The position numbers and the translations under genes were made by a program. A stretch of DNA of 64,000 nt. It comes from Planctomycetota bacterium (GTDB lineage: Bacteria; Planctomycetota; UBA1135; GCA-002686595). Under the pieces are notes generated by a model. The model saw nothing but the letters and a program-made list of their open reading frames with translations. It did not search any database and was not told where the DNA came from. Shown here piece after piece: positions 27,037 through 36,394 of this stretch; position 1 is the stretch's first letter; the number at the start of each line of letters is the position of its first letter. The stretch lies in assembly GCA_014237855.1 (NCBI GenBank), contig JABACD010000004.1, positions 186,001 through 250,000 on the forward strand. The letters run 5' to 3'.

Positions 27037-28311
27037 ATGCGATTCCATCTACTCACCCTTCTGCTCTCTACAGGGACCCTCCTGGGGTCCGCCCATGCTG
27101 ACACATGGATCATCGATGACGGCGGCGGGGCGGGTGTCGACTTCACGGATATCCAATCCGCGATCAATGTTGCTAGCCATGGTGACATCCTCATCGTCAA
27201 TCCAGGAACCTATGCGGGCTTCACGCTCAACCTTGGCCTGACCATTCTTGGTTCGGAGGCCAGCAATACCAGCGTGGTCACGAGTGCGAGCACCATCGCC
27301 AGCGTCAATGGCAACCGTCGTGCCGTCCTCACCGGTCTCCGGATGGAGGGACTTGGAGTGAGTTCGAACACCGGGCACGTCATCCTCGACTCTCTCGAGC
27401 TGGTGCCGAATGGTCTGGCTCCCGCTACTCTCGTGGTCTCGAACTCGAATGATGTCAGGCTCTATCAGTGCACAGTCGAGGGGCTAACGGACACTCCTTT
27501 CAACGATAACACCCACGCCCTCAAGGCGGACAACTCGCGCCTTGAGGTGATCAATTCGGACCTTGTGGGAGGTGCTGGGTTCGACACGGATTGCTGGTCC
27601 GACGGTGGGCATGGCGGTTCTGGGGTGTGGGCCTCGGGGGCCTCGCTCGTCGCAGTCTTCGATTCTCGCCTGACGGGTGGAGATGGGGGAGACACGGGAC
27701 TGCCAGACATCTTTTGCGAATGGAGTGATCCCATTGGTGGAGATGGAGGCCATGGACTCCTGCTGCAAGGCGGCTCTGTAGCCGTCCTTGCCGGCGGCGC
27801 TGATGACCTGCTGGATCATGGCCGTGAGGGCTACAGCGAGTGCTGGCCGATATGCTTCGATGGAGACGTGGGTGAGGGATTAGCCCTCGAGGGAGCCAGT
27901 ATCGCAGAGTACTCGGGCCTGACGATCTCATCCATCAAGGCCACAGGCGGCTCGATCGCAACCGAGAGCAGCCCTTCTGACCCGTACCTGGAACGCTACG
28001 GGACCTTGAAGGCTGGTCGCCAGCAGACCTTTTGGATCAACGGGGCCCCTGGGGATCAGGTCATCTTCTATATCGGGCGTAGCCCGTCGATCACGATCGA
28101 CTCGACACAGACCATGGATGACCTCGTGAGTCACGAGCGCGCTTACAGCCTGGGAGCAATCGATGGGACTGGCCGCAAGAAGTTCCTGTTCACCATTCCC
28201 AGCTGGTTCCCTGAGGCCTTCAACTTCTACGTGCAGGCAGCGACGATTGATGGAACAGGTCAGCGAACTCTGACCAACTCCATGCCCATTGTGCTGCGCT
28301 ATCTGCCCTAG
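27037..28311 (+). CDS. Secreted right-handed beta-helix protein
   Basis: A 424-residue exported protein. The ATG at 27037 is preceded by GGAG at proper spacing and starts a signal peptide ending SAHA (21). The mature N-terminus DTWIIDDGGGAGVDFTDIQ and the phrase INVASHGDILIVNPGTYAGF (about 45-64) are the hallmark start of pectate-lyase-like beta-helix proteins (DUF1565 type), followed by successive short strands and Gly/Asp-rich turns such as GGDGGDTG to about residue 300. The last 90 residues (from about 335) form a separate beta-sandwich seen behind many planctomycete beta-helix proteins. No catalytic residues of polysaccharide lyases could be placed, so adhesion or glycan binding is as likely as catalysis. 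Confidence 0.78.
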   Translation: MRFHLLTLLLSTGTLLGSAHADTWIIDDGGGAGVDFTDIQSAINVASHGDILIVNPGTYAGFTLNLGLTILGSEASNTSVVTSASTIASVNGNRRAVLTGLRMEGLGVSSNTGHVILDSLELVPNGLAPATLVVSNSNDVRLYQCTVEGLTDTPFNDNTHALKADNSRLEVINSDLVGGAGFDTDCWSDGGHGGSGVWASGASLVAVFDSRLTGGDGGDTGLPDIFCEWSDPIGGDGGHGLLLQGGSVAVLAGGADDLLDHGREGYSECWPICFDGDVGEGLALEGASIAEYSGLTISSIKATGGSIATESSPSDPYLERYGTLKAGRQQTFWINGAPGDQVIFYIGRSPSITIDSTQTMDDLVSHERAYSLGAIDGTGRKKFLFTIPSWFPEAFNFYVQAATIDGTGQRTLTNSMPIVLRYLP

Positions 28312-28334
28312 GAGCGCCAGCAGGAGCTATTGTG

Positions 28335-28361
28335 CGGCTGGCCCTTCTCTCGGGCCAGCCG
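28335..28361. terminator. Shared hairpin between convergent genes
   Basis: CGGCTGGCCC (28335-28344) and GGGCCAGCCG (28352-28361) form a perfect 10-bp stem with a 7-base loop between two convergent stop codons. No T-run follows in either direction, so bidirectional termination is likely but not certain. Confidence 0.6.
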
Positions 28362-28372
28362 GCTGCTCGCCT

Positions 28373-29233
28373 CTACCAGTCGTAGAAGCCCTGACCGCTC
28401 TTCTTGCCAAGTCGCCCTGCTGCCACCATGGTCCGCAGCAGCTCGGGGGGGTCGAAATGAGCGCCAACCTCCTTCGCCAGGTACTCAGCGATCTTGAGTC
28501 GAACATCAAGACCAACGAGATCTGTCAGCTTGAGTGGGCCCATCGGAAAGCCGTAGCCCAGGGTCATGGCCTTGTCGATGTCCTCTGCTGAAGCCACGCC
28601 GCTCTCGAGCATTCGTATTGCCTCCAGGCCAATAACCAGACCAAGTCTTGATGAGGCAAAGCCAGGGCTGTCCTTGACCGTGATCGGCTCCTTCCCCATG
28701 CGCCTGGCGAGGGCCACCGAGGTGGCCACGGCAAGCTCGGAGCTCTGCTCGGCACTCACAACCTCCACCAGCTTCATGATATGCACGGGGTTGAAGAAGT
28801 GCATGCCCGTGACCCGCTCCGGATGGCGAGCGGCACTCGCGATCTTCGAGATCGGTAGTGATGAGGTGTTGGTCGCCAGGAGCACGTCCGGCCCCAGTAA
28901 TTCTCCAAGCTGGGCAAAGATCTTCTGCTTGAGATCGAGGCTCTCAGGGACAGCCTCGATCACGACCTGCACGCCGTCCAGAGACTCGGACAGGTTGGTA
29001 GCGGTGGAGATCCGTGAGAGCGTCTCGCCGCGCTGTTGCTCATCGAGCTTGCCTCGATCGACTCCCTTGTCGAGCGCCGCAAGGATCCCCTTGTAGGCTG
29101 CCTCGAGCACCTGATTGTCAAGGTCGACAAGAGTGGCCTCGATACCACTCATTGCCAGGACCTGGGAAATGCCCCGGCCCATTGTTCCTGCGCCGATGAC
29201 GACGGCGCGTTCGGTGGTTTCGGCGTTCATCAT
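28373..29233 (-). CDS. 3-hydroxyacyl-CoA dehydrogenase, likely for the 3-hydroxyadipyl-CoA step
   Basis: NAD-dependent oxidation of a 3-hydroxyacyl-CoA. The 286-residue protein has the Rossmann motif IGAGTMGRG (13-21), the catalytic HFFNP (around 140), TNTSSLP just before it, and KDSPGF before the C-terminal helical domain, which ends KKSGQGFYDW. It is of the short 3-hydroxybutyryl-CoA/PaaH type. It lies 22 bases after boxD as the last gene of the box operon, so the likely substrate is 3-hydroxyadipyl-CoA, as in the lower benzoyl-CoA epoxidation pathway (inference from context). The start at 29233 follows a GGGAG ribosome binding site; an ATG at 29230 and a GTG at 29239 are alternatives. Confidence 0.92.
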   Translation of the reverse strand: MMNAETTERAVVIGAGTMGRGISQVLAMSGIEATLVDLDNQVLEAAYKGILAALDKGVDRGKLDEQQRGETLSRISTATNLSESLDGVQVVIEAVPESLDLKQKIFAQLGELLGPDVLLATNTSSLPISKIASAARHPERVTGMHFFNPVHIMKLVEVVSAEQSSELAVATSVALARRMGKEPITVKDSPGFASSRLGLVIGLEAIRMLESGVASAEDIDKAMTLGYGFPMGPLKLTDLVGLDVRLKIAEYLAKEVGAHFDPPELLRTMVAAGRLGKKSGQGFYDW

Positions 29234-29255
29234 TGGCACTCCCTCGTCGTCTTCC

Positions 29256-30797
29256 TCAGGCGTCCAGAATCTTCTCGATCATGGGGCGTGAGCCCTGCAC
29301 AGCACAGGTCTGCATGTAGAGCTTGAGCCCGCGTAATCCTCCCAGCTCAAGGCCGCCACCTGCGCGGCCTGGTCCTCCATGGACGAGCTGTGGTAGTACG
29401 ATTCCTGGTCCGGTCGAATGCTCCGCAATCCGCTTGCTGCCCAGCAGCACCCGTCCATTCCAGGGAGCCAGCTCGAAGAGTAGCTCCCGACAGAAGCTCA
29501 GGTCATCGGAGTAGCTGGTCGCGACCAGGCAGCCATTGGCCCGCGCCACCATCTCGCCCCCTTGGATGGGATCACCCGAATAGGGCATGAGCGTGCAGCA
29601 AGGTCCAAACACCTCGAGCTCATGAACGAGACTGGCCCTGGCAGGATCCTTGCAAACAAAGACAACCGGCTCGATCAAGGCCCCATTGGCTCCATCACCA
29701 TCGGGGATCGATCCAATGGCGATCTCCGCGACCCCAGCCAGCTGCCGGAGCCCCTCGACCACGTCTGGGTACTGATCGGGGGTCGAGAGGGGGCCCATGC
29801 GAACGCTGTCATCGGTAGGCAGGCCGGCGGGGAACTCCGCAAGGCTCTCTCGCAGGGCCTCCACGGCAGGATCAATCAGGTTCGGCGGCAGGAAGACCCG
29901 TCGTGTGGCGGTGCACTTCTGCCCGCTCTTCTGAGTGATCTCTCGAGTCAGCTCGCGTATGAACAGGTCCCAGGTGTCAGAACCCGGTTCGACATCGGGA
30001 CCGATGACCATGGCATTCAGGCTGTCGGCTTCGGCATTGACGCGAACTGACTGCTCCACAATGCGGTCTTGAGACCTGATCTTGCGCGCAGTCTGTGCAC
30101 TGCCGGTAAAGGCCACGACATCCTGGGCAGTCGTATGACTCAAGAGGTCTCCAACGCTTCCGCACAGGAAGGACCAGCTGCCCGCGGGGCAGAGGCCGCT
30201 GTCCACGACGATTTCGGCGATGCGGTGGCTCGGGAGGGAGGTTCCCGTTGCTGGCTTGGTGAGGGCTGGCATGCCGGCGAGGAACGAGCAGGCAAGCTTC
30301 TCTGCAAAGCCCCAGGCCGGGAAGTTGAAGGCGTTGATGTGAATGGCGACGCCCCTCAGGGGCACCTGGATGTGTTGCCCGTGAAAGCGCGGGGAACGCC
30401 CAACTTGCAGGCCATCCCCATCGAGCAGAAAGGTGCGCTCGCCCAGCTCCGCTCCCAGGGCACCGTAGGCCGCAAGTGTTCCTGTGGCACCGTCGATGTC
30501 GAACTTGCTGTCCTTCAGCGTGGTGCCGGTGTTCAGGGTGCTGATTTCGAGCAGCTCGCTGCGATGGGAGTGAATGGCCTTCGAGAGACCGGTGAGTATC
30601 TCTCCACGTTGCGCGAAGCTGAGCTCCCTGAGTGCAGGGCCTCCCTCCTTTCTGGCAAAGGAGAGCGCCGCCCCCAGGTCCAGCCCGGTGGTGGAGGCTC
30701 GGGCGATTGCCTCGCCGTTAGCGGGGTTGAAGAGCGTGGCGCCGTCGCCACTGCCGCTCTGCCACTCGTCTTGCAGGTAACTCTTGAGCTCGAGCAT
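29256..30797 (-). CDS. boxD: 3,4-dehydroadipyl-CoA semialdehyde dehydrogenase
   Basis: Oxidises the semialdehyde made by ring cleavage of epoxidised benzoyl-CoA to 3,4-dehydroadipyl-CoA. The 513-residue protein belongs to the PaaN/PaaZ/BoxD branch of aldehyde dehydrogenases: INAFNFP (154-160), FTGSAQTA at the NAD(P) site (230-237), general base Glu256 in VNAEADSLN and nucleophile Cys295 in SGQKCTATRR, and C-terminal HGGPGRAGGG. PaaZ-type proteins have a hydratase domain after this one; it is absent here, which favours BoxD. The ATG at 30797 starts the conserved fold, while the longer frame to 30890 adds an unrelated stretch. It follows boxB after a 174-base gap and precedes the hydroxyacyl-CoA dehydrogenase. 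Confidence 0.88.
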   Translation of the reverse strand: MLELKSYLQDEWQSGSGDGATLFNPANGEAIARASTTGLDLGAALSFARKEGGPALRELSFAQRGEILTGLSKAIHSHRSELLEISTLNTGTTLKDSKFDIDGATGTLAAYGALGAELGERTFLLDGDGLQVGRSPRFHGQHIQVPLRGVAIHINAFNFPAWGFAEKLACSFLAGMPALTKPATGTSLPSHRIAEIVVDSGLCPAGSWSFLCGSVGDLLSHTTAQDVVAFTGSAQTARKIRSQDRIVEQSVRVNAEADSLNAMVIGPDVEPGSDTWDLFIRELTREITQKSGQKCTATRRVFLPPNLIDPAVEALRESLAEFPAGLPTDDSVRMGPLSTPDQYPDVVEGLRQLAGVAEIAIGSIPDGDGANGALIEPVVFVCKDPARASLVHELEVFGPCCTLMPYSGDPIQGGEMVARANGCLVATSYSDDLSFCRELLFELAPWNGRVLLGSKRIAEHSTGPGIVLPQLVHGGPGRAGGGLELGGLRGLKLYMQTCAVQGSRPMIEKILDA

Positions 30798-30954
30798 ATC
30801 GGGAGAGGGGGTGGGCTGGAGAGCCCTGATGGGCCTGGAAAGGCCATGATGGGAAGAGCTTGGTTCAGCAGAGCAAGCGCGCCCCTCCACCTTTCCAGCG
30901 TGGTCTTCTCGACCGCGAACCAGACGAAGCGGGGCGCGATGCTCCGAGCCGTAG

Positions 30955-30970
30955 AGACTCTATAGAGTCT
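30955..30970. promoter_or_regulatory. 16-bp perfect palindrome between boxB and boxD
   Basis: AGACTCTA-TAGAGTCT sits one base after the boxB stop codon (minus strand), in the 174-base gap before boxD. It is AT-rich against a GC-rich background and exactly symmetric, suggesting a dimer operator, or a small hairpin at the boxB 3' end. No T-run follows. Confidence 0.4.
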
Positions 30971-30971
30971 T

Positions 30972-32375
<1,404 letters not shown>

Positions 32376-32376
32376 A

Positions 32377-34035
32377 TCAGGTGCGATTGAAGTCGAACTC
32401 GGGTCGAGTAGGTTGGCCGTAGCTGGTGATGGCGCCCTTGGGGCCCACCGCATTGGGGCGTTGGAAGATCCAGTTCTGCCAGGCCGAGAGGCGGCCGAAG
32501 ATCTTGCTGTCACAGTTCTCCGCTCCGGGGAAGCGCAGCGAGGCCTCCATGCCAGTGAGGGCATCGGGAGAGAAGCTGGCACGCTCCTCGAGGGCAAGGC
32601 GTACCTCATCCTCGTAGTCGAGGTCGTCAAGCGACATGGTGACCAGGCCCGCTTCCTCAGCTTCTTCGGCGTCGAAGGACTGGCCGATCTTCTCCAGAAC
32701 GGTGCCCACCTGACTCTCTTCGCCATGGAAGCGGTTCTGGAGGCGACTCTTGCCGTGTGACATGGAAAAGCTTCCTCCGTTCAGCGCAGACAACGCGACC
32801 TGGTTCTCGCCTTCTTCGGGGATCTCCATGTAGCTGCGATCAGCGGCGAGCGCCAGCTCGAAGAGAGAGCCGGCAAAGGACGACCCTGGCTCGATCAGGG
32901 CGTAGAAGCTCTTGGCCGTGAGGTCGAGTCGACGAAGTACACGGCCCATGTGCAGCAGGACCTCCTTGACGAAGCCGTGCTCCCGGTGTTCGAAGAGCGC
33001 AGCGTCGAGGCGCAGCACATCCTTCACCTGGCCCGTGGTCACGAGTCGCACCACGTTGATACCCGGATAGTCCATCCGCAGGTGCAGCAGGGCCAGGTCC
33101 AGCTCACGGAAGGCTTGAAGTGCCCAGAAGCGACAGCCCTCGGAGAGCATGCCCTCGGCGGTGGTGGGGGCGTTGCTGGCTGGTGCCTTGACCTCCAGGG
33201 TCGCTGTTCGTGACTGCTCGTCCAGCTGCAGGCTGACGTGATCGAACTCGAGCCCCGACTCCGTGATCGTCATCCTGACCGGATCGAGTGAGATCCCCTG
33301 CCAGTCCGTCGCACGTGTGCTGTTATCCGAGGCCGCCTGGCAAACTTCTGCGATCTTCTCGTCCCACTTGCTGCGTGGGAAAAAGTCGTCAACCAGTCCC
33401 CATTGCTTGGCCCGCTTGCCCTTGAAGCCCTCCGCCACCGTGCAGAAGATGTCAGCGACGTCACGTCGAACCTTGCGCTTGTCAACCAGTCGCGTCAGCC
33501 CACCGGTACCGGGCAAGACGGCGAGCAAGGGCACCTCCGGAAAGGAGACAGCGCTCGAGCCGTCATCGACGAGGTAGATCTGCTCACAGGCCAGGGCCAG
33601 CTCGTATCCTCCTCCGGCGGCTGTCCCGTTGAGGGCTGCAACGGTTCTTACTCCGCTGCCCTCCGCAAGGTTCTCGATGCCCAGGCGTGTCTCGTTGGTG
33701 AACTTGCAGAAGTTCACCTTGAACGGATGGCTGGACTTGCCAAGCATGTAGATGTTCGCGCCAGCGCAGAAGACACGGGCAATGGCGCTGTCAAACACCA
33801 GCACCTTCACCTCCGGGTGCTCGAAACGCAGGCGTTGAAGCGCGTCGGCGAGCTCGATGTCCACCGAGAGGTCGTAGGAGTTCTGCTTGAGCAGGTAGTC
33901 CGGCCCCTCATCCTGGTCCTGCACGTTCAGGGACAGACGAGCGATGGATCCCTCGAGCTCGAGCTTCCAGTGCCGGTATTGCTCGGGCCGAGTCTGAAAT
34001 TCGGTCAGTGCGGTGGTGGTCTGTATGGCTTCCAT
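32377..34035 (-). CDS. boxC: 2,3-epoxybenzoyl-CoA dihydrolase
   Basis: Opens and cleaves the ring of 2,3-epoxybenzoyl-CoA, releasing formate and an aliphatic CoA semialdehyde. The 552-residue length and two crotonase-like halves are those of BoxC. The N-terminal half carries the CoA-binding and oxyanion-hole block FCAGANIYMLG (about 90-100) and LNGTAAGGGYELALACEQ (about 134-151), then FPEVPLLAVLPGTGGLTRL. The C-terminal half is the more divergent crotonase repeat and ends with the QNWIFQRPNAVG segment. First gene of the boxC-boxB-boxD-dehydrogenase run, divergent from boxR with about 96 bases between starts. The formate produced could be used by fhs, which is encoded 12 kb away. Confidence 0.95.
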   Translation of the reverse strand: MEAIQTTTALTEFQTRPEQYRHWKLELEGSIARLSLNVQDQDEGPDYLLKQNSYDLSVDIELADALQRLRFEHPEVKVLVFDSAIARVFCAGANIYMLGKSSHPFKVNFCKFTNETRLGIENLAEGSGVRTVAALNGTAAGGGYELALACEQIYLVDDGSSAVSFPEVPLLAVLPGTGGLTRLVDKRKVRRDVADIFCTVAEGFKGKRAKQWGLVDDFFPRSKWDEKIAEVCQAASDNSTRATDWQGISLDPVRMTITESGLEFDHVSLQLDEQSRTATLEVKAPASNAPTTAEGMLSEGCRFWALQAFRELDLALLHLRMDYPGINVVRLVTTGQVKDVLRLDAALFEHREHGFVKEVLLHMGRVLRRLDLTAKSFYALIEPGSSFAGSLFELALAADRSYMEIPEEGENQVALSALNGGSFSMSHGKSRLQNRFHGEESQVGTVLEKIGQSFDAEEAEEAGLVTMSLDDLDYEDEVRLALEERASFSPDALTGMEASLRFPGAENCDSKIFGRLSAWQNWIFQRPNAVGPKGAITSYGQPTRPEFDFNRT

Positions 34036-34082
34036 GGCGGTGTTCTAGCCAAGTTGATCGACCAGGGGAAGTAGAATAATGC

Positions 34083-34110
34083 TTGCGCCCCAAAAGTTAT
34101 GCAGTATAGT
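34083..34110 (+). promoter_or_regulatory. Candidate sigma-70 promoter of boxR
   Basis: TTGCGC (34083-34088) and TATAGT (34105-34110) are separated by 16 bases on the plus strand, 22 bases before the boxR start used here. The box overlaps an in-frame ATG at 34099, which argues against that codon as the start. A TGCA motif at 34100-34103 lies within it; TGCA elements are reported in BzdR operators, so autoregulation is possible. Confidence 0.45.
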
Positions 34111-34131
34111 GCGACAGGCACTCCTGATTCG

Positions 34132-34887
34132 ATGACACCAGCTCCCAACCCACTCTTGCAGGCCGTCGGTGGCCGCCTTCGTAGGCGCCGCCTTGGCCGC
34201 AACCAGACTCAAAAGGACCTGGCTGAGGTCACTGGCCTCTCCCTGAGATTCATTGCCCAGGTCGAGGCCGGTCAGGGAAACATCGCCCTGACGCGACTGG
34301 CCACCCTGGCGCGAGTGCTCGAGATACCGCTCGAGGAACTGGTGGCCGACTTGCCGCCGGTGGGAGCCAATTGTGGCACCGTCGCCTTGCTGGGTCTACG
34401 CGGGGCGGGCAAGAGCTCCCTGGGCAGTGAACTGGCCCTGCGCCTGGGGGTGAGCTTTGTCGAGCACGACGACCTGATCGAGGAAGCTGCCGGAATGGCT
34501 CGCGGGGACATCTTCAGTATCCACGGGGAGAGTTACTACACGACCCTGGCGCGCCGCACCCTCGACCGGCTCCTTGTGAAGAAGAACTCGCCCATGGTCC
34601 TCGCCACGGCGGGCAGCGTTGTCACCGACGCCGAGAGTTATGAACTCCTGCAGCGAAACGCCCAGACGATCTGGCTCAAGGCCGATGGAGAGGCCCACTG
34701 GGAGCGGGTGCTGGCTCAGGGCGACTATCGTCCCATGAGTGATCGACCGGACGCTCGACAGGAGCTGGAACGAATTCTCGAGCGGCGTCAGCCGCTCTAC
34801 TCCCAGGCCCACTTCACGGTCGACACCTGCGCGCTCGGGCGAGAGAAAGCCCTCGACGCGCTGATGACCCTCGTGGTCGACACCTAG
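34132..34887 (+). CDS. boxR: BoxR/BzdR-type transcriptional regulator (HTH plus shikimate-kinase-like domain)
   Basis: Predicted benzoyl-CoA-responsive repressor. Residues about 11-72 form an XRE-type helix-turn-helix (QTQKDLAEVTGLSLRFIAQV). Residues about 80-250 are a shikimate-kinase-like domain with P-loop GLRGAGKSS (88-96), which in BzdR/BoxR binds benzoyl-CoA instead of catalysing phosphorylation. The combination and the position divergent from boxC are the signature of box/bzd loci. I use the ATG at 34132; the ATG at 34099 would add 11 residues and lies inside the probable promoter. It likely controls the divergent boxCBD operon and itself. 251 residues. Confidence 0.9.
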   Translation: MTPAPNPLLQAVGGRLRRRRLGRNQTQKDLAEVTGLSLRFIAQVEAGQGNIALTRLATLARVLEIPLEELVADLPPVGANCGTVALLGLRGAGKSSLGSELALRLGVSFVEHDDLIEEAAGMARGDIFSIHGESYYTTLARRTLDRLLVKKNSPMVLATAGSVVTDAESYELLQRNAQTIWLKADGEAHWERVLAQGDYRPMSDRPDARQELERILERRQPLYSQAHFTVDTCALGREKALDALMTLVVDT

Positions 34888-34930
34888 GGACCCAGGTCAA
34901 CTCTTCCGTGCACGTCAGGTCGGGGGTAGG

Positions 34931-35476
34931 ATGCTCCCCATGGAATTCGTGACCATCGGACTGGCCATCGTGGCCCTGTTGCTCGTCTTGAAGAGTCGGG
35001 GTGAGCTCACCCTGCTCAAGGAACGCCTGGAGAGGCTCGACCAGGGGCTTCGAGAGAACGACGCCAGCGGTGCCGAGGAGCAGGACATCGAGGTCAACCG
35101 AGCCTTCATCGCGAGATTGGCCGCGGGCGAGACTCTCGACCCGGAGCAGGTGCTGGAAGGACGTACCTGGGGCGACGTCAACCAGACCAGAGCCCTGGAG
35201 CTGCTGGACGAGGGTGTCCGGATCCTGGATGTGCGAACACCCCAGGAAACCCTGGCAGGGATCATCCCAGGAGCGCTCCAGATTCCAGTAGACGACCTGC
35301 CCATGCGCTTCGGCGAGCTGGGACGCTCCTCCACTCCGACCCTGGTTTATTGCGCCATGGGGGTGCGATCTGCCGCGGCCTGTGAGTTTCTGAGTCGCCA
35401 GGGATTTGCTGCCTTGCACAACCTGGAAGCCGGCTTTGGCAGCTGGTCAGGGCCCACCGTCAAGCCCGACGAATGA
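34931..35476 (+). CDS. Membrane-anchored rhodanese-domain protein
   Basis: 181-residue protein with an N-terminal membrane helix (about 5-20), a short coiled-coil stretch (24-45), and a rhodanese domain from about residue 83. VRILDVRTPQE is the family's first conserved block and YCAMGVRS holds the catalytic Cys (about 140), so sulfur-transferase or persulfide chemistry is possible on the cytoplasmic side. An alternative start is the ATG at 34940. It lies 43 bases after boxR and 46 bases before the DUF4863 gene, all in the same direction. Its link to benzoyl-CoA metabolism is unclear. Confidence 0.82.
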   Translation: MLPMEFVTIGLAIVALLLVLKSRGELTLLKERLERLDQGLRENDASGAEEQDIEVNRAFIARLAAGETLDPEQVLEGRTWGDVNQTRALELLDEGVRILDVRTPQETLAGIIPGALQIPVDDLPMRFGELGRSSTPTLVYCAMGVRSAAACEFLSRQGFAALHNLEAGFGSWSGPTVKPDE

Positions 35477-35522
35477 GGCCGGGGATGAAGAGCCCCCGGG
35501 AGGGGCTCGCTTCCTCAACGAG

Positions 35523-36017
35523 ATGGTTAGACTTCGCTTCATGGGAACCCCCGAGACGAGCCTGTTGAACTTATTCGAGCCGCTCCTGAGCGCCGCCCAA
35601 GGAGTGGACCTTCATGACCCCGCAGCTGCCAGGGAGGAGCTGGAGTCCCGCTACCCCGCTGGTGGCGAGGCTGCAAGTGCCTTGAAGAGGGAGCTCTTGA
35701 GCCTCCTCGATGAGGGGCGCATCTGCGAGAGGGGCGAGCTGCCCATGCGCTGGGGCCGAGTCACCAAGGCCCTGCCCGAGAGCCAGCAGTTCTCGATCGA
35801 CATCGTTCAGATGAACGGAGCTGGCCCCAAGCACAGGCACCCGGCAGGTGAGGTCAACTTTTGCATCGCCACGGAGGGCTCACCAACCTTTGATGGCAAC
35901 CCGCCCGGTTGGGTGGTCTTCTCTCCCGGCTCTCAGCACATCCCCACCGTCGAGGGTGGCATGATGCTCATCGTCTACCTGCTACCCGATGGAGCGATGG
36001 AGCTCCTGAAGAGCTGA
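35523..36017 (+). CDS. DUF4863 cupin-like protein of box gene clusters
   Basis: 164-residue protein matching the DUF4863/4-hydroxylaminobenzoate lyase-like family in its key blocks: RWGRVTKALPESQQFSIDIV, the metal-binding-type KHRHPAGEVNF (three spaced His/Glu), FDGNPPGWVVFSPGSQH and the ending YLLPDGAMELL. These suggest a cupin-type metal site. Members occur in proteobacterial box clusters, so its place 46 bases after the rhodanese and 3 bases before the Rieske gene supports a role in aromatic-CoA catabolism; the reaction is not known to me. The ATG at 35523 is chosen because the frame upstream to 35406 overlaps the rhodanese gene and has no family content. Confidence 0.8.
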   Translation: MVRLRFMGTPETSLLNLFEPLLSAAQGVDLHDPAAAREELESRYPAGGEAASALKRELLSLLDEGRICERGELPMRWGRVTKALPESQQFSIDIVQMNGAGPKHRHPAGEVNFCIATEGSPTFDGNPPGWVVFSPGSQHIPTVEGGMMLIVYLLPDGAMELLKS

Positions 36018-36020
36018 TTC

Positions 36021-36374
36021 ATGTTCAAGCGCCTCGTTCAGCTATTCCGCGGCCGACCCCACCGGGTCGAGGGTATCGCCAGTCTTCCTGACGGCGAGGC
36101 GCGCGCCATGATCGTTGGAGACCCGTTCAATGAGGGAGCTCAGATCGTCATTGCCCGAGTTGAAGGACAGCTCTACGCACTCGATGCTCTGTGTCCACAT
36201 GCCACGGATGGTCACTTCAACGAGGGAAAGCTGATCGAGGGACGCTATGTCTGGTGCCCCGCGCACAACTACCGCTTTGATCCAGCAACTGGCAAGCCCA
36301 TCGGGGCGGTCTGCAAGAAGGCCACCTGTTATCGCCTCGAGGTCGATGGGGATGACTGTGTTGTCTACGTCTAG
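36021..36374 (+). CDS. Small Rieske [2Fe-2S] protein
   Basis: 117-residue ferredoxin-like Rieske protein. The cluster ligands are visible as CPH (Cys58, His60) and CPAH (Cys79, His82), with the expected spacing. The N-terminus is a short basic stretch without a signal peptide, so it is cytoplasmic. Its start is 3 bases after the DUF4863 stop. Small Rieske proteins carry electrons to oxygenases; since no BoxA reductase is present nearby, it is a candidate electron carrier for BoxB, but this is inference from context and a BoxA gene may lie elsewhere. Confidence 0.88.
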   Translation: MFKRLVQLFRGRPHRVEGIASLPDGEARAMIVGDPFNEGAQIVIARVEGQLYALDALCPHATDGHFNEGKLIEGRYVWCPAHNYRFDPATGKPIGAVCKKATCYRLEVDGDDCVVYV

Positions 36375-36394
36375 CGCAAGGAGATCGCGAAGCC

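Noticed and set aside
30069-30965. 298-residue plus-strand open frame
   Set aside because: It lies almost entirely antisense to boxD, whose family motifs are clear; the frame has no recognisable content and arises from GC-rich codon bias.
32376-32726. N-terminal extension of boxB
   Set aside because: The frame stays open back to 32726, but that part overlaps boxC and is low-complexity; the family N-terminus begins at the ATG at 32375.
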